A stretch of 64,000 bases of DNA from Nitrobacteraceae bacterium AZCC 2146. GTDB lineage: Bacteria; Pseudomonadota; Alphaproteobacteria; Rhizobiales; Xanthobacteraceae. The stretch is taken from NCBI GenBank assembly GCA_036924855.1, contig JBAGRP010000001.1:7366001-7430000 (forward strand). The letters run 5' to 3'. The position numbers were made by a program, and so were the translations under genes. Positions 53,023-60,996 of the stretch are shown here, one piece after another. The notes under the pieces were generated by a model. The model ran no database searches. It was not told where the DNA came from and saw nothing but the letters and a program-made list of their open reading frames with translations. Position 1 is the stretch's first letter. The number at the start of each line of letters is the position of its first letter.

Positions 53023-54861
53023 CTAGTGACGATCATGATCACGATCGTCGCCGCTCTTGGAGGCGGTGATCACGACACCCGTCGCCTCATCGAGAACCAG
53101 CGTGCGCGGGCCGTCATCATCTCGATCGTCGAAGTTGAACATGTTGTTGAGAGGTCCGGCGATGGTGTCGAACGAGCCACCCGGTTGAATGCGCTCACCG
53201 GAAAGCCAGTTGTCTTCGACGAACCGAAGCACCGACGTCTGATCGGTCAGGGTATGATCGACGTAGTTCCGTTTCGCGAAAGGCGAAACCACCAGCAGCG
53301 GCATGCGGGTTCCATAGCCACAACGGCCCCACGCCGGCTGGCCGAAGTTGCCATTGAGCGGCGCTGCCGGGACCATTTTTCCCTGCTGAAAGCCGTTGCT
53401 CGTGTTGCAGACCCCGGGGCCGTTGAGGGTGTCTACCGCAGGGTTGAACGACGAGTTCACGATCGGAGGCATCTGATGATCGTACCAGCCATCGGAGTCA
53501 TCATAGAGGACAACCACTGCGGTTTCCGACCATTCCGGACTCTCCTGTAGCGCATTGATGACCCGGACGAGGAAATGCTGCTCATCGATCGGATCCGAAT
53601 ATCCAGCATGTCCATCTTCAAACGCCGCGGCCTTCAGGAAGCTCACGGCCGGCAGGTTGCCTGCTTTCAACGTCGTGAAAAAGTCTTTGATGTCATATTG
53701 GTGATTAGCCGGGTCCGGCGTGTTGGTATGCGGGATCACGCTGTGACCGATGGCCTCAACCGAGCTAGGACGCGCGTGAGTTGGATTGCGAGTAGACGCA
53801 TAGTATTGGAACCAGGCGTGGTGGGGAATGTAATCGACTGACGTGGAAGCAGGTGTGCCCGGCACCGTCGGATTGGTTTCCCGTGCGCAGCCGGTGGTGC
53901 CGTTGGCGTTGACGGCGGTCAGGTCGAACCCGCCCATGAACGAACCCCACGTGGTGCCCTTGGCATTGAGAAGGTCGCCAATGTTTTTGCCGGCCATGGT
54001 GACCTGATCGATGCTCGAATTCGAGCACACATCTTGGAGCGGGTCGCCGTCGCCGATTTCAGTGATGTTGCTCGCGATGTGGTCGGAGCCCCCGAACGCC
54101 TCATGCGTGCCGTGCAGCAGATTGCCCGAGCCGTCGAGAACGTTCAGCGTTGCTGCGATGCCGTTGGTCTGGCCTGAGATCAGGTTGATAGCACCGGGCG
54201 TCGAGGGACCGAACTGCGTCGTGTAATTGTTGTCGTTCAATGCGAAATGTTGGGCGTAATTCCAGAGTGCGGTGACGGTGTTGCCGTCGTAGTACCCCAT
54301 GACGAGCGCCTTGCTGCCGATGCCGCTCGGCGGCGGACCTGCGGTGCCGACGAATGCGGGGAAGCCGTCCATCCGGCCGTTATTGTACGCGCTTTCCTCC
54401 GGGCTTTCGTTGTGACCCTGATCCGCCGTCAGCGCTTGCGAAGGCGCCAGCCGGAATGGGTTGGACGCGGCAGCGCCATTGCTCTTGCTACTGTTCGGAG
54501 CGACCGGAGCATTGGGATTGCTGTTGGGGTTGTTGTTGAGGAGGTCGACGCCTGCGAGCGGTGTGAAATTGTGATTCACGTCGAGCGGCGTGGCGAGATT
54601 GTTGACTTTAGGCGTGTGCTTCGACGGCGAGAACGGGGTTTCGCCTTGCAGATTCAGGGCGTTCGGATAGGTGCCGAAATAGTGATCAAACGAGACGTTT
54701 TCCTGAAAGATCACGACGAGATGCTTGATCGGCGTTGCGGTGCGAGAATTATGGAAGTCGTCGGAACCGCGGCCGCGATGATCGTCGGCGGCGACGGCAC
54801 TCGCTGCTGCGATCACAAGTGCGAGAGAAGATACAAATCCTAAGGCTGCTGGCAAACGCAC
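53023..54861 (-). CDS. Exported phosphoesterase, PF04185 family (PE2)
   Basis: 612 residues from a GTG at 54861 with an excellent AAGGAGG upstream. The signal peptide ends around AAASAVAA. Motifs: PIKHLVVIFQENVSFDHYFG, FGPSTPGAINLISG, VVLYDDSDGWYDH and RFVEDNW. It shares with PE1 the C-terminal block RTLVLDEATGVVI and an Asp/His-rich end. It is closest to PE1 in plan. Probable phospholipase C or phosphatase released through the type II system. Confidence 0.88.
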   Translation of the reverse strand: MRLPAALGFVSSLALVIAAASAVAADDHRGRGSDDFHNSRTATPIKHLVVIFQENVSFDHYFGTYPNALNLQGETPFSPSKHTPKVNNLATPLDVNHNFTPLAGVDLLNNNPNSNPNAPVAPNSSKSNGAAASNPFRLAPSQALTADQGHNESPEESAYNNGRMDGFPAFVGTAGPPPSGIGSKALVMGYYDGNTVTALWNYAQHFALNDNNYTTQFGPSTPGAINLISGQTNGIAATLNVLDGSGNLLHGTHEAFGGSDHIASNITEIGDGDPLQDVCSNSSIDQVTMAGKNIGDLLNAKGTTWGSFMGGFDLTAVNANGTTGCARETNPTVPGTPASTSVDYIPHHAWFQYYASTRNPTHARPSSVEAIGHSVIPHTNTPDPANHQYDIKDFFTTLKAGNLPAVSFLKAAAFEDGHAGYSDPIDEQHFLVRVINALQESPEWSETAVVVLYDDSDGWYDHQMPPIVNSSFNPAVDTLNGPGVCNTSNGFQQGKMVPAAPLNGNFGQPAWGRCGYGTRMPLLVVSPFAKRNYVDHTLTDQTSVLRFVEDNWLSGERIQPGGSFDTIAGPLNNMFNFDDRDDDGPRTLVLDEATGVVITASKSGDDRDHDRH

Positions 54862-55265
54862 TGGGATGGCCTCCTTGTTGAAGAGTTGAACTGGAAGAAT
54901 TCTGAGAGTTACGTCGTGACGATTAAATGCGAAGCGCCGCGCAAATGTTTCAGAGCCAAGTTACAGTTCGACGAAAAAAATGTGACATCGCATGGAATAC
55001 GTTGGTAGCCGACAAAGGTCGTCGAGCGGCATCTACCAGATTCGATTGATGTTTCACGTGAAAATGGGGAGAGAGAAAATAGAAAGCGCAGAGCGAACAG
55101 GCCCGGCCTTTCGAGTCGTCCGTTCTCACAAAAAATTCGGAGTGCGTGAGAAAATCCCGACGCAATGCGTTCTCGTCACAAAACGGCAAACGAAGCAGAC
55201 AATATTGCGCTACGCGCGACATACGGTCGCAGCATGCAAGCCGCGACGCAAAGAGTTTCAAAATC
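54862..55265. promoter_or_regulatory. Divergent intergenic region with parS-like palindrome
   Basis: 404 bp between PE2 (minus) and the M75 gene (plus), AT-rich. At 55050-55065 it reads TGTTTCACGTGAAAAT, matching 14 of 16 positions of the ParB-binding parS consensus, with the 12-bp core TTTCACGTGAAA fully palindromic. No gene is seen. Confidence 0.5.
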
Positions 55266-56129
55266 ATGATGGATCCTTATCTCGGCCGTGAACTCTTTGC
55301 GTCGCCGAGGCGGAGCCTGGCACGCGACGGTGGGCCACCCGTGCGCCGGCGTCAGTGGGCCGCCATGTGTCTTTTATCCGTTGTGTTGGTGACTGGCGCA
55401 CGAAGTGCGAACGCTACGCCGCTTGACGAAGCCGCGGAGCGCTACCGGCCCTATATGACCGAGGGCATCGGTCAGGCTCTAGCAGGCGCGCGCGACTTGC
55501 GCGGGCGGATCGCCGCTAAGGATCTTGCAGGAGCCAGGAAAGCTTGGATCGCGGCTCGCGCCGGCTGGGAGCGTTCGGAAGTCTTTACGGCCGGCTTCGT
55601 TCCCGAGCTTGACGCCCAAGTCGATGCCTGGCCGAACGCCGATACCGGTTTTCACGCGATCGAGGCGAAGCTGTTTGGCGCAAATCGCATCGACGTCGAA
55701 AACGAGACTGATGCTCTCGTCGATCATCTGAGCAATCTTCACGGCAAGCTTCGTGACATGCCGCTCACACCGCAGGGGTTGCTGGATGGCACCGTGCGGC
55801 TTGCCTACGAGGTCGGCGAGAGCAAGGCCGACGGCGGCGAATCCCGCATCAGCGGAACATCGCTGGACGACATGCGCAACAATATCTCCGGCATCCAGTT
55901 GGCTTATCGCACCATTTTCGCGGCGGTGCTCAAATCGGCCGATCGAAAGTTCGCTGATGCGGTGGACGGAAAAATCGAGGAGCTCAAGGCGCTCCTGGCG
56001 GGGCGCGATCTGCAGCGCGTCGATATTCCGAAACTGCGTCGCGCAAGCGAGGAACTCGTGGTCGCGTTGCAAAGCGCAGCGACCATGCTTCGGTTGCAAC
56101 GACCGACGCTAGAGGCGGCATCGCGATGA
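55266..56129 (+). CDS. EfeO/EfeM-like M75 (imelysin-family) periplasmic protein
   Basis: 287 residues from the ATG at 55266 (a second ATG follows immediately). A long n-region (RRRQWAAMCLLSVVLVTGA) leads into a cleavage site near RSANA. The M75 metal motif H-x-x-E is H130-E133 in DTGFHAIEAKLFG. Helical repeats follow, including SISGT-like and NISGIQLAYR segments. EfeO/EfeM proteins bind ferrous iron in the periplasm. It is coupled by a 4-bp overlap to the di-heme protein, with no EfeU permease near. Confidence 0.82.
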   Translation: MMDPYLGRELFASPRRSLARDGGPPVRRRQWAAMCLLSVVLVTGARSANATPLDEAAERYRPYMTEGIGQALAGARDLRGRIAAKDLAGARKAWIAARAGWERSEVFTAGFVPELDAQVDAWPNADTGFHAIEAKLFGANRIDVENETDALVDHLSNLHGKLRDMPLTPQGLLDGTVRLAYEVGESKADGGESRISGTSLDDMRNNISGIQLAYRTIFAAVLKSADRKFADAVDGKIEELKALLAGRDLQRVDIPKLRRASEELVVALQSAATMLRLQRPTLEAASR

Positions 56130-57505
56130 CCGTTCGAGGCTCATGGATCGTTGCCGTCGCGCTCGGCTTCCTGGTGATGGGCCTTCATGGACGCGTCGGG
56201 GCTTTTCCGGTCGACGGCGACCAGACCACGCTGCCTGCAACAACGGAACTCAACGAGGATGCGCTGGACAAGCCACGCGAGGTGTTCCGATCTGAAGGGG
56301 TTGGCGGCGGCAAGTCCTATCTGGTCAATCTCGGAAATCTGGCCTTCAGTTCGTCCGGGATTCTGGGTGGCGTAGCGCGACAGGCCGGTGTCAGCTGTAG
56401 CACCTGCCACGTCAACGGTGCCTCCAACGCCAAGTTCTTCATCCCGAAGTTGTCGACGCGTCCCGGCAATTTCGATACCACCGGTCCGCTGTTCAACCCC
56501 AAGGCCGACAACTTCGTGCTGGATCCGATCAGGATTCCGAGCTTGCGCGGCGCGCGATACCTCGCTCCATATGGCCACGATGGCCGGATGGCATCGCTGC
56601 ACGATTTTGTCCGCAACGTCATCGTCAATGAGTTTTCCGGCCCTGAACCCTCACCTGGCATTGTCAACGCCATCGTCGCATATATCCACGACATCGATTT
56701 TCTACCCAACCCCAACCTCGGCCCCGGCGGCCATTTGATAGGACAAGTCAGCGATGCGGAACGGCGAGGCGAGGCCTTGTTCCTCAAGCCTTTCCCGCAC
56801 GATCCGAGCCTAAGCTGTGCCGGCTGTCACGTGCCGTCGGCCGCATTCGTCGATCATCAACAACACGATGTGGGCTCCGGCGGCCTTTTCAAGACGCCGA
56901 CGCTGCGCAACGCCGATTTCAACGCGCCATATTTTCATGACGGGCGCTTCGACAGTTACGATCAAGTGGTGGCGCATTTCGACCGCGTGTTCGATCTCGG
57001 TCTGTCGACGCAGGATCGGCGCGATCTGGTGGGCTATCTCACCGCGGTGGGTGACGGCGTGCAGCCCTATGAGCACGATGGCGCCGGCGCCGTGCTCAAG
57101 GAAATCAACGATTTCACCGCCGTTCTCGGAACCGCAATTCCGGCGAGCGACAGGGACATCATCGCACTTGCGGTCGACACGATCGGCAGCGAATTGCGCG
57201 AACTGACCGAGCGCTATCCCGATCGGAAGAACACCAGCGTATCGGGTGGCCAGCAAGAACGCGGACTCGCACGTCTTGCCCTCAAGGAACTTGTCCTTAC
57301 GCTGCGCCGCATCGACACGGCCGCTGCTGAAGGTCGCTTCTCCGACGCGGCCGCTGAATACAAAAATTATCGCTATTTGATGGTCGCTGCCGTGCCCACT
57401 TTGTTGGCGGGCGCCGAGCCATGGTCTCTGTTCAATCCCGTAGTTCATGACGCTCACTACGCGGCGCTGCGGCAGGTCCTGCAGACAAGGCACACTGCGC
57501 GCTGA
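56126..57505 (+). CDS. Di-heme cytochrome c peroxidase (MauG/CcpA superfamily)
   Basis: 459 residues with an N-terminal signal helix. Two c-type heme motifs are present: C91-STC-H95 and C231-AGC-H235. LDPIRIPSLRGARYLAPYGH and FKTPTLRNADFNAPYFHDGR are the usual conserved blocks between and after the hemes. It overlaps the M75 gene (ATGA). Such pairs occur with iron-uptake or oxidation systems. Whether it reduces peroxide or oxidises a protein or metal cannot be told from sequence. Confidence 0.88.
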   Translation: MTVRGSWIVAVALGFLVMGLHGRVGAFPVDGDQTTLPATTELNEDALDKPREVFRSEGVGGGKSYLVNLGNLAFSSSGILGGVARQAGVSCSTCHVNGASNAKFFIPKLSTRPGNFDTTGPLFNPKADNFVLDPIRIPSLRGARYLAPYGHDGRMASLHDFVRNVIVNEFSGPEPSPGIVNAIVAYIHDIDFLPNPNLGPGGHLIGQVSDAERRGEALFLKPFPHDPSLSCAGCHVPSAAFVDHQQHDVGSGGLFKTPTLRNADFNAPYFHDGRFDSYDQVVAHFDRVFDLGLSTQDRRDLVGYLTAVGDGVQPYEHDGAGAVLKEINDFTAVLGTAIPASDRDIIALAVDTIGSELRELTERYPDRKNTSVSGGQQERGLARLALKELVLTLRRIDTAAAEGRFSDAAAEYKNYRYLMVAAVPTLLAGAEPWSLFNPVVHDAHYAALRQVLQTRHTAR

Positions 57506-57706
57506 TCGTCTTGCGCTGATTTTCGCCGCCACGAATGACTGCTCGTCGGATGAACCGCGCCGCGCGCGACGGTGCATTGAAGTTCCAATCGCGTTGAGTT
57601 TTTTTGGAATCAGAATTTTCTTTCTTCGCTTTCACAGCTCCGAAACGCGAGCGTCATGTTCGGCGACTAAGTATACTAACGCGAACTTTAACCTTTGAGG
57701 TCGACA

Positions 57707-59761
57707 ATGAAACTGACATTCGATGTGAAAAAAAGATGGCGTGCCACGACCGCGTTATGCGTCGTCTCGACGCTGGCGATTGTTACCGCAAGCTACAGCG
57801 CCGAAGGGGGCAAAAGTAACTGGGACCAGCGCAAGCATCCTCATCACAGCCATCTTGACCAGAACAACAACGGCGACAACGACAAGCACCACGACAATGA
57901 ATCCGCAGACGCAGTCAGGACCGAAAGCCCGATCAAGCACGTCATCATTCTGATCGGCGAGAATCGCGGTCTCGATCACACTTTCGGCGTGTATCGGCCG
58001 AAGGGCAAAGGACAAACGATTTCCAACCTTCTGTCCAAGGGCATCGTCAACGAAGACGGCTCGCCGGGTCCGAATTTCGCACAGGCGCAGCAGTTCTCGA
58101 TCGGAGCTCAACCGGCCTATTACATCGGCGCTCCCAATGTCGCCAAGTTCCCCTACAGCGCGACCAACGCGATGCCGCAGCCCAACACTGCTGGCACTCC
58201 GACGACATCGAGCGATACGGCGCCGCCGTTCAAGACCGTTGCCGAAGCCAGCGTCGAAAAGGACATGGATCGGTCCGACCTCGACATTCTGACGACCGGC
58301 GCCAGCAGCCTGCCGGTCAATTCACTGGATACCCGCGTTCCCGGCGCCGGCACCCTGGCGGGCCCGTTTCCGCTGCAAGGTCCTGCCATCAGCGACGACG
58401 ACTATACCGGTGACACGACGCACCGCTTCTACCAAGCATGGCAGCAGCAGGATTGCAGCCTCGTCAACGCGACGAAGGACAATCCCGCTGGCTGCAAGAG
58501 CGATACGTTTCCGTTCGTGATGGCCTCCTATTCGGCGACCAACAAGAGCCAAGGCAACTCGATGGGATTCTACAATGCTGAGCAGGAGCAAGCTCCGGTC
58601 CTGAAGAGCTTGGCTGACCGCTTCACGCTGAGCGACAATTTCCATCAGTCGTTCCAGGGTGGTACCGGTGCCAACCACTTCATGCTCGGCACCGGCGACG
58701 CCGGCTTCTGGAGCGACGGTAACGGCAATGCCACCACGCCTCCTGCGACCGTGATCGCCAATCCTAATCCGAAAGCGGGGACGGTCAATCAGTACACCGT
58801 CGACGGCAACTTCAGCGCCTGCGCGGACGTGTCCCAGCCCGGCGTCCAGCCGATCGTGAGCTATCTGCAGCATCTGTCTTACGCTGCGGAGCCCAATTGC
58901 CAACCGCGTCACTACTACATGCTCAACAACGTCAATCCGGGCTTCCTGCCGAACGGTGCCTTGTCGGGGGGGAACAACCTTCCGCCGTCGGCCGTCAAAA
59001 CGATTGGTGACGCCCTGATCGAGAAAAAAATCTCGTGGGCCTATTACGGCGGTGCGTATAATGACGCCGTGGCTCTCTCGAATGCGGCAGTTGCGGCAAA
59101 TCCGACCAACCCAAATCTGTCCGCAGCAGCCCTCACCGATCCGGCCCACGCTCTCGGCGTGGCCTATTGCCAGATATGCAATCCGTTCCAGTACGCGAAG
59201 TCGATCATGGCCGATCCAGCGGTCAGGACGGCGCACATCAAGGATACCGCGGATCTGATCACTGCCATCGAGAACAACACCCTGCCTTCGGTGTCGTTCG
59301 GCAAACCTGATGGTTTGCTTGACGGACATCCGCAGAGTTCGAAAGTCGATCTGTTCGAAGCCTACGCGCTCAACGTCCTCTCTGCCCTTGACGACAATCC
59401 CAAGCTTAAGGCCGAGACGGTCGTGTTCATCACGTGGGATGAGGCTGGCGGCTACTGGGACTCGGGCTTCGTCCAGCCACTCGACTTCTTCGGCGATGGA
59501 CCGCGCGTTCCGTTGCTGATTCTCTCTCCTTACTCGACCGGCGGAAAGATCGATCATGGTTATGGCGATCATGTCTCGCTGTTGAAGTTCATCGAGCGCA
59601 ACTGGAAGCTCCAGCCGCTGACGAACCGTAGCCGCGACAATCTTCCCAACCCGAAAATGGCGAAGAACAATCCGTACGTGCCGACCAACAGTCCGGCGCT
59701 TTCCGACCTGTTCGATACCTTCGACTTCGACCATCCGGTCAATCAGGCCTACACCGAGTGA
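57707..59761 (+). CDS. Exported phosphoesterase, PF04185 family (PE3)
   Basis: 684 residues from the ATG at 57707 (GAGG upstream). After the signal peptide there is a His/Asn/Asp-rich stretch (KHPHHSHLDQNNNGDNDKHH). Then come PIKHVIILIGENRGLDHTFG, QGGTGANHFMLGTGDAGFW and FITWDEAGGYWD. It is longer and more divergent than PE1 and PE2 and lacks their C-terminal LVLD extension. It resembles AcpA-type acid phosphatases or the non-hemolytic phospholipase C group. Downstream of the di-heme gene on the same strand. Confidence 0.86.
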   Translation: MKLTFDVKKRWRATTALCVVSTLAIVTASYSAEGGKSNWDQRKHPHHSHLDQNNNGDNDKHHDNESADAVRTESPIKHVIILIGENRGLDHTFGVYRPKGKGQTISNLLSKGIVNEDGSPGPNFAQAQQFSIGAQPAYYIGAPNVAKFPYSATNAMPQPNTAGTPTTSSDTAPPFKTVAEASVEKDMDRSDLDILTTGASSLPVNSLDTRVPGAGTLAGPFPLQGPAISDDDYTGDTTHRFYQAWQQQDCSLVNATKDNPAGCKSDTFPFVMASYSATNKSQGNSMGFYNAEQEQAPVLKSLADRFTLSDNFHQSFQGGTGANHFMLGTGDAGFWSDGNGNATTPPATVIANPNPKAGTVNQYTVDGNFSACADVSQPGVQPIVSYLQHLSYAAEPNCQPRHYYMLNNVNPGFLPNGALSGGNNLPPSAVKTIGDALIEKKISWAYYGGAYNDAVALSNAAVAANPTNPNLSAAALTDPAHALGVAYCQICNPFQYAKSIMADPAVRTAHIKDTADLITAIENNTLPSVSFGKPDGLLDGHPQSSKVDLFEAYALNVLSALDDNPKLKAETVVFITWDEAGGYWDSGFVQPLDFFGDGPRVPLLILSPYSTGGKIDHGYGDHVSLLKFIERNWKLQPLTNRSRDNLPNPKMAKNNPYVPTNSPALSDLFDTFDFDHPVNQAYTE

Positions 59762-59874
59762 TCGTACGACAATAACTGCGCGGTTGTGATCTGACCTCGT
59801 TGTGGCGGCGCCGATCGAACCTGATGGCTCGGTCGGCGCTGTTTTTGTGCGGACCCATACAACGGATTATTGCG

Positions 59875-60555
59875 ATGGCCAAAGGCCTGATGGTTTCGTT
59901 CTGGCTGAGCCTTCTCGGCCTCGTCAGCGCTCTTATTTGTGGCTGCGTCTCAGCGCAGGCGCAGCAATTTTCGGCCGATCTCGTCACTACTCACATCAGT
60001 GCCCCGGAAACCGCGACTGCCGGGAAGCTCCGTGTTTTCAACGACAAGGTGCGCATCGAAACACCGGATTTTGCGGACGGCTTCTTTTTGGTCAACGCCA
60101 CGAGCCGCGCCGCTTTTTTCGCACGCCCGGCCGAAAGAATTTTCATGGATGCGCGGCAATCGAGCCGGCTGACCCGGATGTTCGTTCCGGTCGATCCGAG
60201 CGACCCTTGCCGGCAATGGCAGACTATGGCGAAGCTCGCTGGCGCCACGGACCCGAGCGATTCATGGCTGTGCGAGCGCATCGGCGAGGAGATGATCGAC
60301 GGACGCCGTACTGCCATCTACCGGGCCATTTCAGCCCCGAATCGCAACATCCTCGGCTGGATCGACGCGGACCTTAAATTTCCGCTGCGCATCCAGACGG
60401 AAGACGGGGTGACCATCACTGCTGAGAACATTAGGGAAGAGCCACAGCCCGCGCGTCTGTTCGAGATCCCCCCGGACTTTCGGAAATTCGATCCCCAGGC
60501 CCTGATCAAGCGTATCAAGCAAAGCGATGTGTGGGTCGATGAGCCGCCACTGTGA
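59875..60555 (+). CDS. Exported protein with LolA-like character
   Basis: 226 residues from the ATG at 59875 (59824 is an alternative in frame). Signal peptide GLMVSFWLSLLGLVSALICG with cleavage near SAQA. The mature part begins QQFSADLVTTHISAPETATA and has beta-strand alternation (KLRVFNDKVRIETPDFADGF) like LolA/DUF4412 periplasmic proteins. Two Cys (DPCRQW and SWLCERIG) may form a disulfide. Function not recognised. Last intact gene of the island. Confidence 0.65.
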   Translation: MAKGLMVSFWLSLLGLVSALICGCVSAQAQQFSADLVTTHISAPETATAGKLRVFNDKVRIETPDFADGFFLVNATSRAAFFARPAERIFMDARQSSRLTRMFVPVDPSDPCRQWQTMAKLAGATDPSDSWLCERIGEEMIDGRRTAIYRAISAPNRNILGWIDADLKFPLRIQTEDGVTITAENIREEPQPARLFEIPPDFRKFDPQALIKRIKQSDVWVDEPPL

Positions 60556-60565
60556 TTGTGCACCA

Positions 60566-60870
60566 GGAATATTGGGCTCTACACTGCTGCGCAACTTTGC
60601 GAGCTACGCGGCGGCGCTGGCCGGTCTCACCGCCACGGTCATCGCGAGCGACGAACTCGGCGCGATCGGAGGCACGAACGGCGACGTTTTCATCCTTGCC
60701 GTGACGCGCAAGCGAGATCTGCATCGGCATCATCTGCGCGGGCGTCGTACTCGCGGGGACCGATTTTGGTGGAGCGCGGCACCGGCTGGCCGCCCAGCTT
60801 GCTACGATTTCGGCCGAAATCGCCGAGAGGCTTGCCGGCAGCTCATCTGGTCACCACTACAGGTCGAGAC
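60566..60870 (+). pseudogene. FUSC-family transporter fragment
   Basis: GILGSTLLRNFASYAAALAG, then LTATVIASDELGAIGG and GDVFILAVTR, are read in one frame. After a shift near 60711 a second frame gives SEICIGIICAGVVLAGTDFG, then ARHRLAAQLATISAEIAERL. Together these follow the membrane domain of fusaric-acid-resistance (FUSC) exporters. Both ends are missing. It lies directly before the right direct repeat. Confidence 0.65.
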
Positions 60871-60932
60871 ATGAGTCAGTAAATCTCCGAAAGTTTACGA
60901 TTACTATCCCGGATTACGCGAGCTATCGCGCT

Positions 60933-60963
60933 CGGCCGGCATTTTCTCGATCTGGCGAAGGGG
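60933..60963. repeat. 31-bp direct repeat, right copy (attR-like)
   Basis: An exact copy of 36639-36669 in the same orientation. Here the DUF1491-like codons continue in frame past the repeat (GRGEERRLAVL then stop), which may be the ancestral end of the DUF1491 gene. DUF2336 follows 33 bp away on the opposite strand. Confidence 0.85.
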
Positions 60964-60996
60964 AGAGGGGAAGAGCGCCGCCTTGCTGTTTTGATA

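Larger units (their letters stand above)
36639..60963. mobile_element. Putative genomic island: type II secretion system plus phosphoesterases
   Basis: It is bounded by the 31-bp perfect direct repeats at 36639-36669 and 60933-60963, with the left copy at the 3' end of a conserved gene. Inside are IS630, IS110, livM and FUSC remnants, a gsp cluster, three PF04185 phosphoesterases, an M75/di-heme pair and a prepilin peptidase. The genes outside on both sides are standard Rhizobiales housekeeping or hypothetical genes. No integrase or relaxase was seen within, so it is likely immobile now or was mobilised in trans. Confidence 0.7.

Noticed and set aside
36670..60932. An integrase or conjugation gene for the island
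   Set aside because: I looked for tyrosine or serine recombinase motifs and relaxase or mating genes in both strands and saw none; only IS transposase remnants occur.
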